From: Mesaphorura yosii | Lineage: Eukaryota > Arthropoda > Collembola > Poduromorpha > Tullbergiidae | Reading direction: 5' to 3' | DNA length: 64,000 nucleotides | NCBI GenBank assembly: GCA_009869945.1 | Contig: WIXG01000038.1 | Coordinates: forward strand, 1-64,000 | Shown: positions 13,963 through 26,769 of the stretch, piece after piece | Numbering within the stretch: the first letter of the stretch is position 1 | Layout of the letters: each line of letters starts with the position of its first letter | The notes under the pieces: model-generated | What the model was told of the DNA's origin: nothing | Seen by the model: the letters and a program-made list of their open reading frames with translations, nothing else | The model's database searches: none | Position numbers and translations under genes: made by a program

Positions 13963-16900
13963 GTAAGCAATCTGATTTGAATTCTTTGGTCCAGAGCATT
14001 CTTTATAAATGCTAACGAGTTCTGGTGGGATTCAAAGCCGGAGTCGTAATCGAATCGAATTCCCTTGCGCTGCGCTACGTCTTGCCGCAAGTGAAGATGT
14101 GAATAACAAGTTAATCCAATGAGTTATTGGACTCCTGCTGCTCGCCGCAGCGGAGAAATTGTCATTACTGAGCTTAGGTGTATTTTGCATTCCATCGTAT
14201 TGCGTTGCTGAGATTAGGCACAGCAAACCGTGGTGGTCTCTTAAAATCGAGTCGAGTTGGAACGGAACTGTAAAACTTGCAGGCAACATAAATAAAATAT
14301 TATGGGAAATATTTAGTGACCAAATAAGGCGAATATTTTTATACGAGACCTCCACACATGTGACGGTGTAAAATTTGTGCGCGTCTGAGCCGCATGAACC
14401 GTGATAATGATAACGACTAACGACAATGCTTGATGCAGCTGAGTGCTCGCTCAAACGTCGTAAATAAGCCAATGCAAAGCTAAGCTAGAGTCAAGTCAAG
14501 AAAGTCTTTCAGGTAATTTCTCTCGTGCATGTGTATTTCTTTTCAATTCAATAATGCCTGCCTGGCCTGACTTCGAGAAGTCTCTGAAAAGGTTAAAAAG
14601 TAAAGGGGAATTGCATTTTTCGTGCTGGGCTTCAAAAGGAAATAATATTTATGGAGCTGAGACTGCAGCAAAGAAAAAGAAGCGTCCGCAGTCCAGAAGC
14701 AAAGGTTTATCTCCAGAGGCCAAGCGACGTCGTAGTCGTAAGTCAAAGAGCATCTTTTCATCCGCGTCTCTCTCGAGTGTCTCGAGCGCGGGGCTGAGAA
14801 CATTGATATTGGCCGGCGTCCTTTTCATTCTCAGAGACTTGAGTACATGTATTTCTATTATTGTCAAATGTAGCATAGCAAACAGATTTATTGTGAAATT
14901 ATTAGAGGCAGTGCAATCGCAATGCAATGCAACTGCAGGGAAGTATTTTATTCTTGAATCTTTCTATAGATTTTAATATCGGACGGGTGCTAAAAATTCT
15001 TTAACTGTCTATGCATCTTCTCATTGCATCCGTGCATTAGTCATCATTCAATTTATGTCTGTGTCTGCGCTACTTGCGAAAAGACTTCTGGGCAACAAAA
15101 AGATTGTCTCGTCCACTCTGTCTCGCCTTGCCACTGCAATTCCTTATCGTCACCCTCAAAAAGCGCAGTTCGCGGTTCCAAATCCTTCAACATTACATTG
15201 CCTAGCTCGTTGCTCTCATTATTCATCCTTCGTCCGCTCATTTCTGGCACAAACCCATTAAAGTGAGAAGAATAATCTGCAAGAGAAAAGAAAGAAGGGG
15301 ATGCTCCGTGAAAGAACACAGTAACATTTATGAATGGGTCTGCTATTCTGTTTTCACCCTCAGCAGCCCAGCAGCAGCAGCTTTCATTCATTCCGATGCA
15401 TTTCTCCTTTCAAGACCAGTGTGAGTCAGTCGCATCTCGCATTAATTTTGATATTAAGCCACGGCGAATGCTGCACTGCAATCTGTGTGATGACGAGTTT
15501 TTGGGGTTGTTGCGTTCAGGAGACTTGCCAAGTCAAGAAATACGCTCTCCTATTAAAAATCGTCTTCGTCATCACCCTCATTCCAACTCTGATCTGGGAC
15601 AGCAATATTTCGAAGGAGGGCCTTACGCGTGTAAGCGTGTAATACATCGGATGACGAGGCATTGCGCTGTATTGTTGTATATTGTGTCGTGTCTTTTTGG
15701 TGTAGCAGTATTAAATCGCATTCTGGTACGGGTCGCTGTTGCTGTTGCTGTTGCTCCTCATTCTTAATGTTATTAAAACTATACAACACTTTCCTGCATT
15801 TTCCCTTCCGTTCGATCTTAACTACCCTTCATTCAAAGTCGGGCGTCGCGTCGGAACTTTCTCTTGGGGGTGATCTGGCCTGGCCGTCTTTTTTAAATTG
15901 TCTTGGAGGAGACGCTGCTGCTGTTGCTGTTGCTGCATAAACTTAACAATGGGCAAGTGCTTGACTCATTCAAATAGCAGCACTTGAGTCGGTGACACCA
16001 CCTGACTAAAGCACAGTGACGTTCATTTAATCTGCGTCTTTTCACTGTCGTGCAATTATTTGGAGCCAGAAATTCTTGTTCTGTGGCTGTGTTTCTGTGT
16101 TTTGCATCAACGGTAAGCAACCTGCTAACGGCCTGGGAAAGTGTAATTTGAGAACCCGGGTTGATTTACAACCTTGATTGCTAGTCTTGTAAGCGTACGC
16201 ATACGTATGCAGTGATAATTAATGCATCAGACTTTCTGCTCTCCATTGAGGCAATTAATCACTCGTGCAACGCAAATGCATTGAAGTAGTGTACGGCTGA
16301 ATGGAATTGGAGCGGAGTGAAAGTGAAAAGGTGTAAATTACAACCAAGCAAACAGGCCAAGTCGGGCGAAACGCGAAACCCTGCTCTTTTGGATCTCCAG
16401 CAGAGAAAATTAAAAGAAAGTTAGTTGCAAGAAAAGTTGCTCTAATTTATTTCGCTACCTGTGCGTGCAGTACAGTGCAGTGCAAAGTTAGAAAAGTTGC
16501 AAGTTTGTTGTTCAGCACGAACAATTAAAAATGAGTCGCATAAATTTTGTTTAAATGACTTTAGAATGCACTACGTGCAACGAGTGAAAAACGAGAGAAA
16601 GTGGCAACCAAGGTGAAGGTTACATTGTGATAGTGTAATATAAAAGTAATTTTCTCTCTCGGTAGCGGCAACGAAAGAAGCACGAAGTCTTTGTCTTTTA
16701 TGCATTTTGTTTGCCAACTGCGAGATCGCTGTATTCCGTCTTGAGTGTATAATAACAATAGATTGCTCGCACCTCGCAGACAGTTTTTGGCTAAACTTCA
16801 AGAAGCCCAAATGTAACAACCACAACGGCACTTGGCTTTTATACGCGAAAAAGTATGCAGCATGCTAGGATTTTTGAATGATTTCGATACATTCTTTGCG

Positions 16901-17571
16901 CGCGTAATTCGCCTTCCGCTTTTTCATGACTCAAAAGTTTTACCAAGAAGCCAGGACGGAGTTGAAATTTGATTTGAGTTACTTTGGGAAAGTTGCCGCT
17001 GCTGCTGCCTTTTTCCAACTCATTTCCTTTGGAGATCGGCGGCTGAATTTTTATTTCTTACGTATGGCGGCGAAGAAGTCGACAGGAAACAACAGCGATA
17101 AACAATCTTCAATTCAAGTGGAAGTGGAAACGGACACATAAGACGATCTTCAACTTGGCAGCATGAAAACACAAACTTGAACTTGAACTTACAGTTGCCA
17201 TTGCATTTTAAACGTAGCAATAAGTTCCATGATTACATGAGAGAACAGCGAAAGGAAGTTCGAATCTGTTTTGGAGAATAAAAATCAAATAAATAAATGT
17301 CAAAAGTTTCTCGTATTTTCGCTGGAAATGAAAATATTGTGGGCGCGGATGTATTTTCGAATTTTCATCTTCGCTGTGGAGCGTGTAACTTCCGCTTTTG
17401 ATTTGATGCTGCGTTGCTGAAAGACGGGCATGCACTTCTTTAACTGCTGAGCGAATATATTTTGGAGCTGGTGCCTTCTTAATGAAGATGGACAGACAAG
17501 AGTAAAAGTACGAAATAATTTTATTACGGCGAGAATTGTGAACTGTGAATTAGGCGGCGTGAGCAGAAGCA
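13963..17571. other. Intron of navigator gene, with one weak exon candidate
   Basis: No supported independent gene. Trinucleotide-like runs of GCTGTT occur at 15736-15755 and 15914-15937. A palindrome is at 16199-16210. A GTAAGC donor-like site at 16111 follows sequence without an ATG and might end an untranslated exon. The exon candidate at 14651-14737 is listed separately. Confidence 0.4.
14651..14737 (+). CDS. sick: Candidate alternative first exon of navigator gene (29 codons)
   Basis: The ATG at 14651 opens a basic peptide (begins MELRLQQRKRSVRSPEAK, ends DVVV). It meets a perfect GTAAGT donor at 14738 after exactly 29 codons, so it could join the CH exon at 45069 in frame. A second frame through the same bases is Lys/Arg-rich over a longer span but meets this donor in phase 1, so it does not fit. 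Evidence is limited to start, donor and phase. Confidence 0.3.
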
Positions 17572-19230
17572 ATGGACATGTTGAATGAGTCGCAGTCGCA
17601 CGTGAAAGACGATGAAAGCACCAGCAAAGAGAGCAGTAATTTGAAGAAAAGTGTTTTTCCCGTTGTCGGTGAGGAGCCGCCAAGAAATTTATGCGATTTG
17701 AAGAAACGATTGTTGTTGAGTCGTAACAGGATTTACGCAGCTTCTCAGACACAACAACTGCCCTCAAATGGCTACGGCAGTTATAAAACAGAGGAAGAGC
17801 TGCCCGATACGACTAGAAATAATGCAATTACAACGCGTGCACGTGCGGGAAGATATTCTCCTACTTCCCGTCCAAGAATTACCTGTTACGGTTTCTCTCC
17901 AAAGACGCATCTCACCGACACGACACGAACTCTGCTTGAGCGTGGTGGCCGATACTCCGTTACCGTTAACGGCGGCAGTAAATTAATTGCCGTTGCTCCG
18001 GATTGTCCAGCAAGAAGAATGGGAAATATTTTACCCAAACAACTACACCGCGCTCCGGCTCCGCCTGCGAAGAAGACGAGGTTCAAACCTTCGCCTGCAC
18101 CTTCGCGCAGAGACGCACAGATCGCAAAAGTAGCGCCTCAGGCTCAGGCGGCGCCGATAAATTCAAGCACGCCATCACTGGGTCCGAAAGCCACGTTTAG
18201 CCACTCCAAGAAGCCCCTCGCCCAAAAATGGCCTGAGCCCAGCAATGAGCGAATTCCCCAAAGTGCAGATGCAGAGAAATCGGTTGGAAAAAGTTTTTCT
18301 CAATGTCAAATTAGGAATAAACCCAAGTGTCAAGAAACGGAGAAAACTTTGAGCATTTCTCCCGCCGTAATTGAAAGTGACAAGAATGAGACGACGGAAG
18401 AGTCGGACGCGGAAGAAGACGTCGAAATGGGAAGCGGGCTCGGATGGAATCAAGACGTTAATGCCCGTGCCTGCGATGCTGTGACTCGACTTCGACTCTT
18501 GACGCTGCACGCCTTGAATTGCGATGCGCAAGGCAAGACGAGTTTCGCATTCGTTACGGCAAGATTGGATAAAGAACGAGAAAATGACGCGAGCCTTGAT
18601 TCCCAAGCCGATGCCGGTCGCGGCGAATATGACAAACAAGAAGATGAAGAACCTGACGAAACTTTTAACGATATGAGTGGCTGCGAAAACAGTGCAGCAG
18701 AATTCTCTGGATTGATGTCGTCTCCGTCTTGCACTTTGCGAAAGCAGTGGGAGAATGCAGCAGCAGAAAAAGATTTATGCACGCGCATCATCTCTCCGAC
18801 GAATCTTCCCATTCACAGTCCGCTGTCGCTACTGAACGCAGGCACTGACAAGTCTGTAATGTCCTGTCACGAGGAAATGTCTTGTTTTCCCATTTGCTCA
18901 TCTTTCACTGCTGCTGTTGCTGTGAAAGCGAATGACTCGGCTAATTCTGCTACTGCTTCCTCTCTTCTTCATCCGCCGAACGTTGCTCGCACTGCTCCAA
19001 GTGAGCAATTAGAAGATGAGAACCTTCAAGTGCAAATAACGCCGGGTATTTTTGCTTCAAAAAACGACGAATTTCTACGGCCGCCACATAAAAACGTGCC
19101 ACCGCGGCCAACGTCGCCGTCTTCCACATTTTCTGACCACGACAGCCAAACTCAATCGCCCCTGCATTTATTAAAGCCCCCTGTGTTTCTGCTTCTCAAC
19201 GAGAAAGGTTTCCAGGTTCCTTTCACAAAG
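17572..19230 (+). CDS. sick: Long alternative first exon of navigator gene (553 codons, disordered N-terminus)
   Basis: This is by far the longest open frame in the window. It starts at the ATG at 17572 (context GCAATGG; a second ATG follows two codons later) and ends at AAG|GTAAGC, 19230/19231, in phase 0, so it can join the CH exon at 45069. The frame runs only about 30 codons past the donor before a stop. The protein begins MDMLNESQSHVKDDESTSKE. It is rich in Ser, Pro, Ala and charged residues. It has a basic Pro-rich segment (APAPPAKKTRFKPSPAPSRR), an acidic stretch (TTEESDAEEDVEMG), and PPRPTSPSS near the end, possibly an SH3-type or phospho-site. No folded domain is recognised. Vertebrate NAV2/NAV3 also have long disordered N-termini before the CH domain, but I see no residue-level similarity. 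An independent single-exon gene is less likely, because the strong donor sits just before the stop. Confidence 0.85.
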
Positions 19231-22200
19231 GTAAGCCGATCTTGTGTAAAAAAAAAGCTAAAAAGGCAGCAGCACTTTGTGCTTATCGTCAATCGTAATT
19301 CAAGCGTCAAGCGTCAAAGTTGACTGAAAACCAAGCATTAGAGATTCGAACTGAATCAGGCAGGCAATAAATTGGCTTTCTCAAGCCCAAATGCCTGTGG
19401 CTGTGAAGACAAAAGTTTGTTGCGTCTGTAAGGAGTTCATATTTCTATTGCAGAAGAATTTCTATTACATTTAGACAATTTTCCAGTCCATCACACCTTT
19501 CACGGTCGCAGCCGCCGCCGCAAGTTGAGGACGGTAATGGGTCCGGTCTCTTTTACGTGAGTGGTTCAATGCAACGCGGTGAATGTCTCGGGAGGCAGTC
19601 TAGATATCGTCACCATTCATTATTTATACAATACAAACAAAGCATGGTTGAAAACAATGCAGTACAATGCCTCGCCACGTTTTCAGCACTGTTTTACTAT
19701 TGCTTTACACAAATCGCGTTCATTTGGGTGGAATTTAAATTTTTCACACGAGAGTTCTCACTAAAACATATTTAAAGTCATAAGCACATGTGAAACGAAG
19801 ACGCAGAGGGCGAAAGCCAAGATTGTTGATCTATAAAAAGACTTCCTTTGCTTTGCCTAGCAAGTTTTTCAATTTCAATCCATAATTTTCTGGGATGCAC
19901 TTCGCGTTTCACGTTTCGCCGGAGTGAAGGTCGGTCGGTCGTTACGTTGTTGCACCCGCAATAAAAAAATTCCGCTCATACCCGGCTCTCATCTTCTCTG
20001 CTCTTCGTTTGCTCATTATGCTCGAGCTGTTGTCTTGACTCGACCATATTTTCTGATTCCGTATTTTCCTCACGGAGTCAAACGACGAGAGAAAAAAAAA
20101 CTTTCTCCTTCTCCTTTCACTTGCATCGGGCATGGCGAAAAGGAAAAGGAAACCCATTGCAAGGACTCACCGTACGTGTGTTTCGCTTGTGTTAAAAGTT
20201 CACGTGCTTCACGTTTCGGATGGCCCTGCTCTGAGTGAATGAGAATCGTAAACTGCACAGAAAGTGCATCGCCACACATTTGCGCTTGCAGTTGCATTGC
20301 AATGCAGAAGAATTCCATACGAGTGCGGAGACAGAGAGCATCAGCATCGGAAACAGTTACACAGCATCACAGCATCGCCGTTTCCACTTCCAATGATTTT
20401 CACTCTCGTGACTCGCTCGCCTTCGCGTTTGTTCGCTCTTTGAAGGAGTAAATGCAAAAGGTTTTGGTCCCCTTAAGCCATTCATCTTGTGATTCATTCT
20501 CACTATTTTGATGGGTCAGAACGGAGCATTCGTAATTCCTTGGTATCCCTACTGCTCACATGCTAAGCCATTTCAGCTTGTCTGCCTTGCCTGTGAAATG
20601 AAAGCACCGAACACGTATGCCGAGTTTGCTTTTATTCGTGTGTGTTCCCAAAGGATCCGCTCTGAATGACATTCCGTATATTTTCATTCATTTGAATTAA
20701 AAAGAATTATTACTTACTCGCGAGAGGATCGTGTTGACTTAACAAAGTCGCCCAAAGCATTGTTGCATTGCTGCTGCGTAATGGTGTTAAAATAGTAATT
20801 ACATTTGAGTTCAATCTACTCAACGGGATAATTATACTTAAAATTAGAATCAAATTGGAATTAGGTTCGGCATGCCTCAAATGCTTTATTTTCTCACCGA
20901 CGGTAGGAAAATGGCTGTTGGCTCCCTTATGTAATGCGATTCTTAAGATTACAGGTCAATGCAATATTTATGAGGGAAACTGAAGGTTGGTCTTTTTGTT
21001 TTCTTTAATGGCATTACAAAATGCTAGTGCGAATGCGAGCGCGAGCATTTGTCATTTGTCAATTTATATCGAATTAGGAAAGAACGAGTCAGAGAAATGG
21101 CGAATTAGGAATCAATTGAATGAATTGCTTTTGCAGGGGTGGAGGAGCGAGCAAGATCAAGTGCATCGTGTGCAAGAGAAGGTATGATTCACAATTCACA
21201 TCTGCCAGGTCGCTGTGCGTTGCCGCTCTGCAAAACTGCATTCAAACTTTCGTCTTTTCTCCGGCGCACCGGCTTGTTTTCCTAACTGCAGTGCAAACGC
21301 AGACTGCAATTTATGTTTTAAATAAACTAACATGCGCGCACACGTACGCTGTTTGTGTTTTGCGGCATTTGCGACCCGAGTCCCATGTGGAAAGTCGAAT
21401 TTCGGAAAATGACACCATGCGATGCAATTTCATGCATCGTTGAACACCAATATGCAGTACAGGACTGCAAGTGCAGTCAGCTCACAAGTCGCGTCATACT
21501 CATGACATCGAATATTCCGCAGACTAATTGGAAACACAGACGACAAGGCGCGTTAGACTTGAGAGCAGCATTCTAGAGAGATGCACCTTTGATGAAAGAT
21601 CGGCTTGAGCAGCAGCAGTAGTCGAGTCTCGAGTGCTTCTCCTGCTGCGAGCTAATTTTGTAGTTTGCGGGCTGGTGTAGGCCTCACACTTCAATGCATG
21701 CTTGCCAGAGTGATCCAAGTCGTAATATCGGATTTCTCGGCCCACACCCACTACAATTTGAATTATGCATTCAACCCATTCGTTCTTTATTGTGGCGAGT
21801 CAATCCTTGGCTAATTTCCTACGCTAGCACTTGAGCTTACTCTCTCCCTTGGGAGCTATCATTTAACCTCTCCAATTTCAAATAATGGCATTTAATACGG
21901 AGATTGTGGTTAGTTAGTACAGGAAGCGATGGAAATCAATCCATGTACAATTCGCACCGTATTTACGCCAAGCACCAGTACCAGTAATGAAAACGAATTC
22001 GCGATTCGCTGCTCGTTTGTTGCTCTTGAAAGATGAGCGGTGTAATTAAGTTGAGATGTAATGAACTTGTCTTTCATCTTGATGCCTCTTTTCTTCAGCC
22101 TTTCTTTCCTTTGAGTGTTCACCGGCAGATGAGGAGAAGAATAAGAGAGTCATGTTGGGAAAGCCAGCTTTCTTCCTGTACACACTAAATTGTGTTTTGT

Positions 22201-25200
22201 GTACTTTGCTTCCTTTTACGTTTATCCCAAAAGATAATGGCTTACTTCTCTCGTTCATACGTTGCACAGTACGTTCGTGCATTTGATGCCAAAATTAGAG
22301 CCCTGAGAAGAATAATGCAGAAACATAATGTATTATTTGCAGAAACGCGCCGAGCGGGAGCGAGCGCAATATTTCAGAGAAAGCACGATAAAAAGAAGAA
22401 AAGCTTGTTTGGTCTATTAGCTTGTAAAGACTCATTTACAAAGCTGCTTCTTTGAGCGTTTGAGCATTTCATGTATCAACACTTCCCCGTCGGCATGCAG
22501 CCACAGCCACGTACGTCAACGCTCCATGCCCGCTTCGTTCGCTGCTGCTTTCTCTTTTATCTTTTCAATTAGTTAACGTCAAAGACAATTTTTTACGCTG
22601 ATATGAAATAATTAAAAGAAAGTACAAAGACGAACCACCGCCAGATTTCCATTCTGTACTGCACTGCGCTTCAATTTTATTGAATTAACATGTTTGAATT
22701 TTTAAAGACGAAAGAGTCTCTTGGTCGGCTTTTCTCCTTCCGGGTAATTTTCCAGCGGCGAAAGGTCACTCCGAGAAACAGCAAGTCTGTGTTTCCCTGT
22801 CTCCCAAGAGTCTTATAAATACCGTTGATGTTGAGACGAGGACGAGAGACGAGAAATTCTTTTCACTGCATTCCATGCGGGCACTAATCAGCATCGGCAC
22901 TGAACGTGAATTTGCTCACGCCAAGTTGTGCTTGTGGTAGTGATCCATGAATGACAGTTGCCGAGCAAAAGAGTCGAGGTGCGAGGTGGGCAAGGCTTTG
23001 TAATGGCCAGGACGTCTTGATTACACACTCTGTGGTAATTTACTTTCGATTTAACAAGCCCGGTCGTAAATAAGAAGGGAAATAAATCCCGAGTTGTTGA
23101 GCAGTAATTCCACTCGGCGGGGCCTTCCAATCGCCTTTCACACTGAAACTTCAATTCGTTGAGATTAAGCAAAGCAAGAATGCGCTGTCTATTTTATTGT
23201 GGCCGTGGTGTTAATCCAAGACCTGCGAACTTTACTGCTTTGAGTGCAATTTCTTGAATTTATGAGATCGCCCTCTGAAAAAAAGAAAGCTGTAGACGGA
23301 ATTTAGCCGGGATCCAAATTATAGAATGCAAGCGAACAAACGTAAGCTTCGAGTCATTTCAAGAGTGGACAACGGCAACAACACAAAAGAGACAAAATCA
23401 AACGAGTAAACAAACAAGAGCAACCAAGGAAATAAAATTGAAAATGATGAAAAAGGGATTTCATTTCTCGACGTTTTCTATGTGCCTCGAAGATTGAAGA
23501 TTGGCTGTCACCATAGAATTCTTTTAAAGCCGTCAAGACCACACAGGTTCGGCGGCTTGTTCTTTTATTATTTCCTCCAAAATGAGGCGGGCTACCTTTC
23601 CCTTGTGGTGCGGTGAGCTGACCAATTTTGCAGCCGCGCACTCGAGTGAAAGAACGACTGCGGAAGCCCAGACAGTATTGACGTTGTATGGCAAATAAGA
23701 TTTGAGAGACAACAGGAAGAGTTCATTTAATCGGTTGACCACTGACCGACCACAAAGCAATGAAGGCAATGCACAATACGCAACAACAACAAAACCTGTA
23801 ATACTTGTGTTTTTCATGCACGCACAGTTCAGTAGTGGTCAGAATTTAGGGACATGAAAAGAGAAAAGAGAAAGCAAAGGCAGAAGAGGTAAGAGAGCTG
23901 AGGAATACAAAAGAAGGCAAAACCACACAAGCTCGCGGCTTTCTTGCAGTCGAGAGGTACATTTTTGATAAATGAACCGCGTGCACCCACTGCACCACAC
24001 CGAGTTTAACACAAAAGATTTCCGGTGGTTAAGAAAGAACGAACAAGTTCACTAATCTGAGTTTTGACAACACAAAATTAATCAACGAGACTCGACGGAA
24101 GGTAAAAGCAAAGCAAACCTGGCTTCGCTCTGGTATGACTGGACTGCACTGTTAATTTAAAAATAAACAATTCCAGGCACGGCGTAGTGCAGCGAATTTT
24201 TACGAGCTTTTCATATTCGCTATTCGCATAACTCTGCTTGTTCAACACTTTCACATTTCCTATACTCGGCCATAAAACCTACTGCCGGCCAGGCCAGGCG
24301 AATTCATGCTTTTCAAGTACTCAAGCATGCAGGCTAACATGAATTTAGTTGTAAAAATTTCTTGCACAATTTTATAGCCTCTGCTCGTGCTCGACTCATT
24401 TGCTCTTGTTCGTAGCTTGTTTACAGGAAATTAGAAGTTTGACATGGCGTGGCGTGCGCACTTCGGTGCGCTGGACTCGTAAAAAACGGACTACAAGCAT
24501 GTCATTCTCATAAGCTATATATGCACATTTCATGCTAGCAAAGCAAATGCGTTGCGGGCCGGAAGATGAAAATTTAATGCTGCTTTAATTGGACTCGCAG
24601 TTTCACGACAAGGTTCTAATTTACACTTGGAAATTTGCAATGCAACATTGTGAGCAAGAATCAAGAACGCGTATTTTACCGATAAATGTTTATGCGTACA
24701 AAGTCATAAAGACGAAAACAACCCTTATCTCGTTTTGCACAAATGTTAGCAGCTTGTTTCCTATTTCTTCTGCTTGCCTGCGCCAGGCTTTACTCAACTA
24801 TTCGCCTTTGCTCGTTTGCATTCGGTTCATCGTAGACTTCAACGCTTTGCAAATAAGCAAGCAAAATTCAATGTTTATAGTAGTCGAGTCATCCTAAGAC
24901 TTACAGCACCATTTCTTAATATGTAACTGATTGAGACATGTGAATCATTTCCATATTAGTCTCGAGATTACCCCCGTGCGCGTGCCGATGCCACTCGACA
25001 CGAAGGGAATTACTAAAATATCAGATCTGCGCACATTAGTCACCAAAACATAAACGAGGAATTGCGACAGGACTTGTATATTAATATTTTTGATTACTTT
25101 GCCATCGCCTTTGCCCTTGCAATGATGAGAATCACGACAGATCAACCCCTCAACTGCACTTGAACGGAGTACACATTTTTCAACTCATCATCACGTAATA

Positions 25201-25960
25201 ACTGCATGAAGACAAACAACGAATCGCATCGCATTGCATCGCCCTTCACACTCGAAGAGCAAACAGCAAAAAGATGAGTCAAAGCATGTTTCTGCCTAGG
25301 AACCAAGCTCGTCAACGAAATCTGAATAGAAAACGAGGCGCGACGGGTGAAAGAGTGAAGGCCGGCACTGATTGACACTGGCACAAGTGTTCAGCCACAT
25401 TTCTGCAATTTGCCCCCTGTTTATTCCCGTCTTTGTAATTCGTCATCGCGCCCGTGCCTTCTTCCCGCGTGTTGGAGCATAAAATCATCCAATTTCTCAC
25501 TTTGAGTCACACTCAACAAACTTTTGATATGTCATTCAGTTGGGCAGGAAAGCAAGGCGAACGATGATGATATAATCGTGATTCGTGATCCCATCTCGAG
25601 CTTTTTAGTCTTGTAAATTGTGATTCAGAGAGAGACAGCGATAACTGTCACCCCACATTTCGATCTGATGATCTGCTTATATTTCCATTCCACTCCAGAA
25701 TTGAAGGGAGTTTGATGCAGTGCAGTGCAGTTAATAAATGCAGAAGCCGTCATCGTCTCGTGACGTCTTTCGTTCTGTGCTGTTATTTCTTGTGTGCTAT
25801 CGCAAAAATAGTGATATAGAATGGATGGAATTAAACGCTGGAATACGCCGCATTAAAGCTTTAACTACCTGTACTTTTATATTACCTGAACTGACCCTCG
25901 TACAAATTAACGAACTGTAATAGGTATTCGAATCCAACCGATAATTAAGGATGCAGCTAA
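19231..25960. other. Intron of navigator gene
   Basis: No supported gene on either strand. A possible 45-nt in-phase exon at 21137-21181 is listed separately. TATAAATA at 22814-22821 is TATA-like but has no associated exon. Remaining open frames are short and match nothing. Confidence 0.45.
21137..21181 (+). CDS. sick: Possible 45-nt cassette exon or 3' end of a first exon
   Basis: The segment is bounded by TTTTGCAG and AAG|GTATGA. It is exactly 15 codons (GWRSEQDQVHRVQEK), phase 0 at both ends, so it could sit between an upstream first exon and the CH exon. The same frame is open upstream to an ATG at 21008, so it might instead be a 58-codon first exon ending at 21181. The donor is only moderate. 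Confidence 0.22.
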
Positions 25961-26769
25961 TTACTTACGTGCAATATACTCGTATACGCAATTACTTGAT
26001 TGACAAACCATGAAGTGGTTGAAGATATCAAATATACTGCCCTCTGCACTGCCCTCCTCGTTTTCATCCGATTGCGAAACAACGCGTTGCTCTTTCTCGT
26101 CCTCTGAGTGGGCATCTTGCTCAGTAGGGCTCTCCTGCTTGTCATCCGGTGGAAGCTGATTTTCTTCCATAGGGGGGTTTTTCTGTGAGAAGAATTGAAG
26201 CTGAGGAAAGGTAGCCAATTTCTCTGGAGCTTCTTGTTTCACACGTTTAAGGATCGAATTGTATATTCCTTGTCGTCTTGTCTCCAACATTGAGATGGAA
26301 AACCAGTCTTCCATATTGGGAAGTGGTAGCACAAACGAATAAATAGGATTTTTGAAAAATGCTTCCACATAGTGCAAAAGAAATATTTTACAATCACTTG
26401 AATTTGGTTGGAGTGGTACAGTCAGCTGATACCCTGGAAAGGTATGCACATCAAAGACTCATTGTCTTTTCTTTTCCTGTCAAAATAGTCAGAATTTTAC
26501 AAATTGAGGATCTACAACCTGGTCTAGAAATCCTATTGGCAAATACCTGGTATTCCATGTCCAGGTGCTCTCGTAAATTCTTGTGAACGAGAGCTGATAT
26601 TGGAGTTATTTTATTTAGTCCATGAAATGGGCCATGGCACTGGGACGAGCAAAAAATTATGAACGAGTTCATCGCAACGCAATGTAAATGTTCGTGTCCA
26701 GGCCTGGCAACTATTAGTCATTTTGAAGAGATATATATTTTCGGAAAAATATGAAGAAATACACATTTT
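25961..26769 (-). pseudogene. SENP6/7-type SUMO protease (Ulp1, peptidase C48) C-terminal fragment, decayed
   Basis: Family role: cysteine proteases that cut SUMO or SUMO chains in the nucleus. Read on the - strand, it gives ISSYFSENIYLF, then WTR and FLLVPV (26769 to 26638), typical of the segment before the catalytic His. A frameshift follows, then NLREHLDMEYQ. A 121-nt GT-AG intron (26546-26426) leads to LTVPLQPNSSDCKIFLLHYV, carrying the oxyanion Gln (26408-26410) and the nucleophile Cys (26390-26392). Downstream NPIYSF and WF-X12-IYNSILKRV match the SENP6/7 tail, then an acidic low-complexity end. The open part runs to a stop at 25961, or to a GTAAGT donor at 25968. The His-Trp motif and catalytic Asp are not visible, and frame is broken near 26638. 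Because an intron-like gap remains, it is not a simple processed copy. It lies antisense inside the navigator intron. Confidence 0.65.

Noticed and set aside
14032-14472. 146-codon - strand open frame
   Set aside because: No domain and no supporting signals; intronic.
14554-14976. Lys/Arg-rich + frame with KKKKRPQSRSK as a nuclear protein
   Set aside because: The GTAAGT at 14738 cuts this frame in phase 1, which does not fit the CH exon, and the frame dissolves into low-information sequence. The alternative frame from 14651 fits better.
17300-17767. 155-codon - strand frame
   Set aside because: It overlaps the start of the 553-codon exon on the other strand; a shadow frame.
18175-18812. Two - strand frames of 154 and 120 codons
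   Set aside because: Shadows of the long + strand exon.
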